Of a stretch of DNA of 37,418 nt, positions 32,301 to 37,418 are shown piece after piece. Source of the DNA: JAAZLS01 sp964585925 (lineage in GTDB: Bacteria > Bacillota > Dethiobacteria > DTU022); NCBI GenBank assembly GCA_964585925.1, contig CAZPFS010000020.1, positions 1 to 37,418 on the forward strand, read 5' to 3'. Every line of letters begins with the position of its first letter. Position 1 is the stretch's first letter. Under the pieces are notes generated by a model. It saw only the letters and a list, made by a program, of their open reading frames with translations, did not search any database and was not told the origin of the DNA. The position numbers and the translations under genes are program-made.

Positions 32301-33512
32301 ATGCATTATGACAAGTTGGGCGTAGATCAGGTTGATCTGTCCGGAAAGCGGATTCTGTTGCGGGTAGATTTCAATGTTCCTTTGAAAGAGGGAGAGGTGG
32401 CGGATGACACCCGCATCCGGGCCGCCCTGCCCACTATAAACTATTTGCTGGCACAGGGGGCGCGCCTGGTAATAATTGCTTCTCATTTGGGACGCCCCCG
32501 GGGAAAGACGGTGCCGGAGCTGAGCCTGCGACCGGTGGCCCGTCGGCTGGAGGCGCTGCTGGGCCGTCAGGTCACGGGGCTGAATCAGGTCACCGGGCCG
32601 GCGGTAAAAGAAGCGGCAGCTGTGTCCAAACCGGGCAGCGTACTCCTTCTGGAAAACCTGCGGTTTGAGGAAGGAGAGGAAAAAAACAACCCGGAGCTGT
32701 CCAGACAGTTGGCCGATCTGGCGGATCTGTTTGTCAATGATGCTTTTGGTGCCGCTCACCGAGCTCATGCCTCAACAGCCGGGGTAGCCGATTACATACC
32801 GGCGGTAGCGGGGCTGTTGATGAAAAAAGAAATTGAAACACTGGGAAACAGCCTTGAAAATCCCGGCCGCCCACTGGTGGTGGTGCTGGGAGGGGCCAAA
32901 ATTTCGGATAAACTGGGTGTGATCAGGCGGTTTTTATCCACAGCCGATTACCTGCTAACCGGGGGGGGGATGGCCAACACATTTATGGCTGCCCTGGGTT
33001 ATGAGATGGCGGATTCGCTGCTTGAATCCGATCTGGCGGAGACGGCTCGGGAACTCTGGGAAAAGAGCCGCCACAGCCGCTGCCGCCTGTTGTTGCCGGT
33101 GGATATCGTGGCGGCCAAGGAACTGCATCCGGAAAGCGCTACCCGGGTGATTTCTGTGCCGCCGGAAAAAATTCCGGCAAAATGGAAAGCGGTCGATATC
33201 GGCCCTGCTGCGGTAGATGAATATACAGCCATAATTGCCGAGGCGGGGATGGTTGTCTGGAACGGCCCGTTGGGAGTGTTTGAAACCGAACCTTTTCATC
33301 GGGGCACAGAGGGGATAGCGCGGGCAATTGCCGACAGCGAAGCCTACTCCATCGTGGGCGGGGGGGATGTGGTGGCGGCTCTGAAAAAATTCGGCCTAAC
33401 CGGCCGGATTGATTTTGTCTCCACCGGCGGCGGAGCCACCCTTGAATTTTGGGAGGGCCGTGAACTGCCGGGAATTACCGTGCTAAAAGATCGGAATCAG
33501 GGGGAGGATTGA
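32301..33512 (+). CDS. pgk: Phosphoglycerate kinase
   Basis: Pgk interconverts 1,3-bisphosphoglycerate plus ADP and 3-phosphoglycerate plus ATP. The 403-residue protein has RVDFNVP (21-27), SHLGRPRG, the basic triad residues in the N-lobe, FVNDAFGAAHRAHAS, LGGAKISDKLGVI and the C-lobe nucleotide-binding VGGGDVVAAL and STGGGATLEF. It is a separate gene, not a pgk-tpi fusion. The ATG follows GGTGAGGAT closely. It is the first gene of the operon pgk-tpiA-gpmI-eno (gaps of 3, 11 and 22 bp); cggR and gap, which usually precede it in Firmicutes, are not present. Confidence 0.98.
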   Translation: MHYDKLGVDQVDLSGKRILLRVDFNVPLKEGEVADDTRIRAALPTINYLLAQGARLVIIASHLGRPRGKTVPELSLRPVARRLEALLGRQVTGLNQVTGPAVKEAAAVSKPGSVLLLENLRFEEGEEKNNPELSRQLADLADLFVNDAFGAAHRAHASTAGVADYIPAVAGLLMKKEIETLGNSLENPGRPLVVVLGGAKISDKLGVIRRFLSTADYLLTGGGMANTFMAALGYEMADSLLESDLAETARELWEKSRHSRCRLLLPVDIVAAKELHPESATRVISVPPEKIPAKWKAVDIGPAAVDEYTAIIAEAGMVVWNGPLGVFETEPFHRGTEGIARAIADSEAYSIVGGGDVVAALKKFGLTGRIDFVSTGGGATLEFWEGRELPGITVLKDRNQGED

Positions 33513-33515
33513 CAG

Positions 33516-34277
33516 GTGGGACTGATTATTGCCGCCAACTGGAAAATGCATAAAACTGTAGCCGAAACTGTAGAATTTTGCCGGAACCTGATGGAGGCCG
33601 GGGATTGTCTGGCAGAGGTGGAAACCCTGGTTTGTCCTCCCTTTACCGCTCTGGCGGCGGCAAAGCGGGAACTTTCCGGGGGGGCAGTCAAACTGGGGGC
33701 CCAAAACATGCACTGGGCCGGCTCGGGGGCGTTTACCGGGGAAATCTCGGCGCCCATGCTCCTGGAACTGGGAGTAAGCCATGTAATTATAGGCCATTCT
33801 GAACGCCGCCATGTCCTGGGCGAAGACAACCCAATGGTAAACAAAAAAATGAAGGCGGCGCTGGAAAATGATCTGATACCGGTTCTGTGTGTGGGGGAGA
33901 CCGGTCTTGAGCGTGGAGAGGGCGCCACCGAGCGGGTGATCCGCACCCAGGTGGAAGAAGCGCTGAAAGGGATTGCTCCGGAAGCCGTAAAGCGCCTGAT
34001 TATTGCCTATGAACCGGTATGGGCCATCGGTACCGGGGTGGCTGCCTCCGCTGCCGATGCTGCACATGCAGCACAGCTGATTCGGGAAGTGGTCGTAGAA
34101 ACCCTGGGTCCGGAAATATTTAGTTGTCTCCAAGTTCAATACGGGGGCAGCGTGAACGAAAATAATATTTCAGAATTTGTGTCGTTGCCGGCAATCAACG
34201 GCGCCCTGGTGGGCGGGGCCAGTTTGCGGGCAGAAACATTTATCGCGTTGATCGAGGCCGCCAGGGGGGCGGTATAG
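33516..34277 (+). CDS. tpiA: Triosephosphate isomerase
   Basis: TpiA interconverts dihydroxyacetone phosphate and glyceraldehyde 3-phosphate. The 253-residue product has the substrate-binding Lys10 (AANWKMHK), catalytic His94 (IIGHSERRH), catalytic Glu166 (AYEPVWAIGTG) and the phosphate-binding YGGSV and GGASL loops. The start is GTG with GGGAGG (33502-33507) about eight bases upstream. The gene begins 3 bp after the pgk stop, consistent with coupled expression. Confidence 0.98.
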   Translation: MGLIIAANWKMHKTVAETVEFCRNLMEAGDCLAEVETLVCPPFTALAAAKRELSGGAVKLGAQNMHWAGSGAFTGEISAPMLLELGVSHVIIGHSERRHVLGEDNPMVNKKMKAALENDLIPVLCVGETGLERGEGATERVIRTQVEEALKGIAPEAVKRLIIAYEPVWAIGTGVAASAADAAHAAQLIREVVVETLGPEIFSCLQVQYGGSVNENNISEFVSLPAINGALVGGASLRAETFIALIEAARGAV

Positions 34278-34288
34278 GGGGCGGTATA

Positions 34289-35851
34289 TTGAACCCGGTT
34301 TTGCTGTTGATATTGGATGGCTGGGGTTACAGCAAACAAATACCGGGCAATGCCATTGCCCGGGCTTCAACCCCCTGCATGGATTGTCTGTGCGAACAGT
34401 ATCCCCGGGTATTGGTACAGGCTTCCGGGGAGGCGGTGGGCCTCCCTGCCGGTCAGATGGGGAATTCCGAAGTGGGTCATTTAAATATCGGGGCCGGACG
34501 TATTGTCTACCAGGATTTGACCCGGATAACCCAGTCCATAAACAACGGAGATTTTTTTCAAAATCCGGCCCTGATAGAGGCCATGACAAAAGCGCGAAGA
34601 CCTGGCAGTGCCCTTCACCTGATCGGTCTGGTTTCAGACGGAGGGGTGCACAGCCATTTCACCCATTTGCTGTTTTTGCTTGAAATAGCCGAGCAGATGC
34701 AGCTTTCGCGGGTATATATTCACGCCATATTGGACGGCCGGGATGTTCCGCCGTCCAGTGCGGGGCCTTTCCTGGAGCAGCTCCATCGACGAAGCGAGGA
34801 GCGCCGACTGGGGATGATCGCCACCATCAGCGGCCGCTACTGGTCCATGGACCGGGATCGCCGCTGGGAGCGCACCGAAAAAGCCTACCGGGCTTATGTT
34901 TATGGAGAAGGAACAACAGCAACCCATCCGCTTTCCGCCCTGGAGGCGGCTTATGGGCGGGGTGAAACAGATGAATTTGTTTCCCCGGTGGTGATTACCG
35001 GTGCGGAAGGGCTTCCTTTGGCAACGATTCGTACCCAAGACAGCGTAATCTGTTTTAATTTCCGCCCCGATCGGGCCCGGCAGTTAACCCATGCTCTGGT
35101 TGATGAAAACTTCAGCGGCTTTGACCGGGGGCCGGCTGCCCCCCGCCCGCACTATGTTACCCTTACCGAATATGAGCGGATTCTGCCGGTGGCGGTAGCC
35201 TATCCTCCGGAATACCTGCAGCAGACACTGGGAGAGGTTGTATCCGGCCTTGGGTTTTCACAGTTGCGGGTGGCGGAAACTGAAAAATATGCTCATGTTA
35301 CCTTTTTTTTTAATGGAGGCAGAGAAGAACCCTTTCCGGGTGAAAAAAGGGTGCTGATCCCTTCACCGGCGGTGGCTACTTACGATTTACAACCGGAAAT
35401 GAGCGCTGCCGGCGTGGCCGCGGAGGTGGTAAATGCCTTGCATAGCCGGGAATTTTCATTTATTACAGCCAACTTTGCCAATGCCGACATGGTGGGCCAT
35501 ACCGGCATTTTTTCGGCGGCGGTTAAAGCCATCGAGACAGTGGATAAATCGGTGGGACGGGTTGCGAAAGAGGCCCGTTCCCTGAACTGGCGAGTGGTGA
35601 TCTGCGGGGATCACGGCAACGCGGAACAGATGACCGATGAACAGGGGTTGCCGCATACCGCTCATACCGTCAACCCGGTTCCGGCGATTATCATCACCCC
35701 CGAACCGGTGGCCCTTAGAAAAGAAGGCGCGCTGGCGGATATCGCTCCCACCGTACTGGCCCTGGCGGGTGTTGATCCCCCACCCCAGATGACTGGGCAA
35801 AGCCTTGTTATAACGGCGGACAGCGGTGACTGCAAGCAAACGGTCATATAA
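34289..35851 (+). CDS. gpmI: 2,3-bisphosphoglycerate-independent phosphoglycerate mutase
   Basis: GpmI converts 3-phosphoglycerate to 2-phosphoglycerate with a two-Mn2+ alkaline-phosphatase-like centre. The 520-residue enzyme has a metal-binding Asp10 (LLILDGWGYS), the nucleophile Ser60 (MGNSEVGHLNIGAG), the substrate-domain segments SDGGVHSH and DGRDVPP, NFRPDRARQ, and C-terminal metal ligands in NFANADMVGHTG and CGDHGNAEQM. The start is TTG with AGGGGG seven bases upstream. Manganese-dependent GpmI is known to be pH sensitive in sporulating Bacillus; whether that applies here is unknown. It ends 22 bp before eno. Confidence 0.98.
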   Translation: MNPVLLLILDGWGYSKQIPGNAIARASTPCMDCLCEQYPRVLVQASGEAVGLPAGQMGNSEVGHLNIGAGRIVYQDLTRITQSINNGDFFQNPALIEAMTKARRPGSALHLIGLVSDGGVHSHFTHLLFLLEIAEQMQLSRVYIHAILDGRDVPPSSAGPFLEQLHRRSEERRLGMIATISGRYWSMDRDRRWERTEKAYRAYVYGEGTTATHPLSALEAAYGRGETDEFVSPVVITGAEGLPLATIRTQDSVICFNFRPDRARQLTHALVDENFSGFDRGPAAPRPHYVTLTEYERILPVAVAYPPEYLQQTLGEVVSGLGFSQLRVAETEKYAHVTFFFNGGREEPFPGEKRVLIPSPAVATYDLQPEMSAAGVAAEVVNALHSREFSFITANFANADMVGHTGIFSAAVKAIETVDKSVGRVAKEARSLNWRVVICGDHGNAEQMTDEQGLPHTAHTVNPVPAIIITPEPVALRKEGALADIAPTVLALAGVDPPPQMTGQSLVITADSGDCKQTVI

Positions 35852-35873
35852 CTATCCAAAGGAGAAGGGTTCA

Positions 35874-37142
35874 ATGGACGAACAGATTCAAGAGATTATC
35901 CCCCGGGAGATCCTTGATTCCCGGGGCAACCCCACTGTAGAAGTTGAGGTCCGGCTGGCCGGAGGCTGGAGCGGACAAGCTTCCGTACCCTCGGGAGCCT
36001 CCACAGGCGCATTTGAGGCGTTGGAACTCAGGGACAACCTGCCGAAGCGCTACCTGGGCAAAGGGGTGCTTACCGCGGTGGACAATATCCGACGGGAACT
36101 GACCCCGCGACTCAAGGGGGAAAGTGTGCTTGATCAGCGGCGGATCGATCGCCTGATGATCGAGATCGACGGCACCGATAACAAACAACGTGTGGGAGCC
36201 AATGCCATGTTGGGCGTTTCCATGGCCTGTGCCCGGGCGGCGGCAGCCATGCTGGGCCTTCCCCTGTACCGGTACCTGGGAGGGGTGGGGGCAAATCTAC
36301 TGCCGGTACCCATGATGAATATAATCAACGGAGGGGAACATGCCGATAACAATGTGGACATTCAGGAATTTATGATCCTTCCTGCCGGGGCGGATTCTTT
36401 TGCCGAGGCCCTGCGGATGGGTGCCGAGGTATTCCATACCCTGAAAAAAATTCTGAAATCCCGAAAGCTCGGCACGGCGGTAGGAGACGAAGGGGGCTTT
36501 GCACCGGACCTCGCCTCCAATGAGGAGGCGCTGGCGGTGATAGTAGAGGCCATTTCAGAAGCCGGCTACCGGCCGGGAGAGCAGGTTTTTCTGGCCCTGG
36601 ATGTGGCGGCAACCGAACTTTACGACGATGGGAGATACCGGTTGGAGGGAAAATCGCTTACTGCCCCCGAGTTGATCGATTACTACCGGCGCTTGCATCA
36701 GAAATATCCGGTGGTCAGTATCGAAGACGGGCTGGGGGAGGAAGACTGGGAAGGTTGGGGGCGGCTGACCGGAGAGCTGGGTGGAAAACTAAAACTGGTG
36801 GGGGATGATCTATTTGTAACTAACTCCCGACGGCTGAGTAAGGGGATTGCCGGCGGAATAGCCAATGCGATTTTGATCAAACTGAACCAGATTGGCACCC
36901 TGACCGAAACCCTGGATACAATTGCTCTGGCCCGGAGGACCGGTTACCTCTCTATTATTTCGCACCGTTCCGGGGAGACGGAAGACAGCTTTATCGCTGA
37001 TCTGGCAGTGGCTGTCGGCAGCGGGGCCATTAAAACCGGTGCTCCTTCCCGAATGGATCGGGTCTCCAAATACAACCAGTTGCTGCGGATAGAAGAATCT
37101 TTGGGAACAGCCGCTGATTTCGCCGGCCTGAACATATTTTAA
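35874..37142 (+). CDS. eno: Enolase
   Basis: Enolase dehydrates 2-phosphoglycerate to phosphoenolpyruvate with Mg2+. From ATG 35874 the product is 422 residues, close to the usual 425-435. It contains DSRGNPTVEVE (15-25), the mobile loop SGASTGAFEA (40-49), MNIINGGEHADNNVDIQEFM, GDEGGFAPDL, EDGLGEEDWEGW, GDDLFVTN, the catalytic Lys in ILIKLNQIGT, and SHRSGETED near the C-terminus. GGAGAAGG lies upstream of the chosen ATG. A longer reading from 35826 begins inside gpmI and lacks family support. It is the last gene of the glycolytic operon; the repeat array begins 27 bp after its stop and could act in 3'-end formation. Confidence 0.98.
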   Translation: MDEQIQEIIPREILDSRGNPTVEVEVRLAGGWSGQASVPSGASTGAFEALELRDNLPKRYLGKGVLTAVDNIRRELTPRLKGESVLDQRRIDRLMIEIDGTDNKQRVGANAMLGVSMACARAAAAMLGLPLYRYLGGVGANLLPVPMMNIINGGEHADNNVDIQEFMILPAGADSFAEALRMGAEVFHTLKKILKSRKLGTAVGDEGGFAPDLASNEEALAVIVEAISEAGYRPGEQVFLALDVAATELYDDGRYRLEGKSLTAPELIDYYRRLHQKYPVVSIEDGLGEEDWEGWGRLTGELGGKLKLVGDDLFVTNSRRLSKGIAGGIANAILIKLNQIGTLTETLDTIALARRTGYLSIISHRSGETEDSFIADLAVAVGSGAIKTGAPSRMDRVSKYNQLLRIEESLGTAADFAGLNIF

Positions 37143-37168
37143 GCGGAGGCAAAGGTTCGCCGGGTAAA

Positions 37169-37418
37169 AAGCCCCCTCTTTCATAAGGAGGATTTAGGTT
37201 CAAAAGTCCCCCTTTTCTAAGTAGGATGGATTTAGGGTTCATAAGTCTCCCTTTCTAAGGAGGATGGATTTAGGTTCATAAGTCTCCCTTTCTAAGGGGG
37301 ATGGATTTAGGGTTCATAAGTCTCTCTTTCTAAGGGGGATGGATTTAGGGTTCATAAGTCTCTCTTTCTAAGGAGGATGGATTTAGGGTTCATAAGTCTC
37401 TCTTTCTAAGGGGGATGG
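37169..37418. repeat. Tandem 35-39 bp repeat array (continues past window edge)
   Basis: Six tandem units plus a partial seventh begin at 37169, 37204, 37243, 37280, 37318, 37356 and 37394, so the periods are 35, 39, 37, 38, 38 and 38 bp. Units are nearly identical apart from the first two and contain a short palindromic core, CCCTTTCTAAGGG-like. The sense strand of each later unit reads AAGGAGG or AAGGGGG, ATGG, ATTTAGGGTTCATAAGTC. The spacing is continuous with no unique spacers, so it is not CRISPR. Palindromic CCCCCTT/AAGGGGG repeats of this kind occur dispersed in many bacterial genomes; the function is unknown. The array is cut by the window end, so the copy number is a minimum. Confidence 0.95.

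Noticed and set aside
37169..37418. CRISPR array at the right edge
   Set aside because: Units abut with no unique spacers and vary in length (35-39 bp); this is a simple tandem repeat.

Overview
The window comes from the chromosome of a member of the Bacillota (Firmicutes), most likely an anaerobic, Clostridia-type lineage. Four things point there: a SAM-I (S-box) riboswitch in front of metK; the core order hpf-secA-prfB-ftsEX-ctpA-minJ-like-uvrBA(C)-rapZ-whiA, which parallels Bacillus and Clostridia chromosomes; a transketolase split into two subunits; and strong Shine-Dalgarno sequences (GGAGG/GGGGG) that often precede TTG starts. The genus cannot be fixed from the sequence alone. All 25 protein genes lie on the + strand. 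I see no tRNA, rRNA, insertion sequence, prophage or CRISPR array.

Layout. 1-594 is a gene-free stretch with several hairpins and promoter-like elements, ending in a good sigma-A promoter. 595-1967 is the SAM riboswitch, its terminator and metK. 2054-5021 is recD2 overlapping comF (DNA repair and uptake). 5070-6811 holds hpf, with a possible sigma-H promoter, and an unassigned nucleotidyltransferase-like gene. 6937-11908 is secA, prfB (with a programmed +1 frameshift) and a YitT-family membrane protein. 11936-14761 is a metabolic insert: the two transketolase halves and ilvC, closed by a strong terminator. 15083-21607 is an envelope and division block: ftsE, ftsX, an EnvC/PcsB-like M23 hydrolase, a CtpA-type S41 protease, a MinJ-like PDZ membrane protein and a Gdt1-family cation transporter. 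21822-28690 carries the complete nucleotide-excision set uvrB-uvrA-uvrC. 28693-32147 holds rapZ, whiA and rpoN. 32301-37142 is the lower-glycolysis operon pgk-tpiA-gpmI-eno. From 37169 to the window edge there is a 35-39 bp tandem repeat.

Functional links. FtsEX probably gates the neighbouring coiled-coil LytM hydrolase, and the S41 protease and MinJ-like protein may belong to the same division-site machinery. UvrA, UvrB and UvrC make a complete excision pathway. Pgk, TpiA, GpmI and Eno catalyse consecutive or connected glycolytic steps.

Most of the window is conserved housekeeping DNA, and I found no clear new multi-gene defence or metabolic system. The points most worth checking are: the 373-residue CofC/MobA-like protein of unknown role between hpf and secA; the terminal repeat array, in which most units carry an SD-ATG-10-codon-stop cassette; the weak, non-canonical prfB frameshift site; the absence of yvcK between rapZ and whiA and of cggR-gap before pgk; the large SecA insertions; and a recurring sigma-H-like AGGA-N17-GAA pattern before hpf, ftsE and rpoN.
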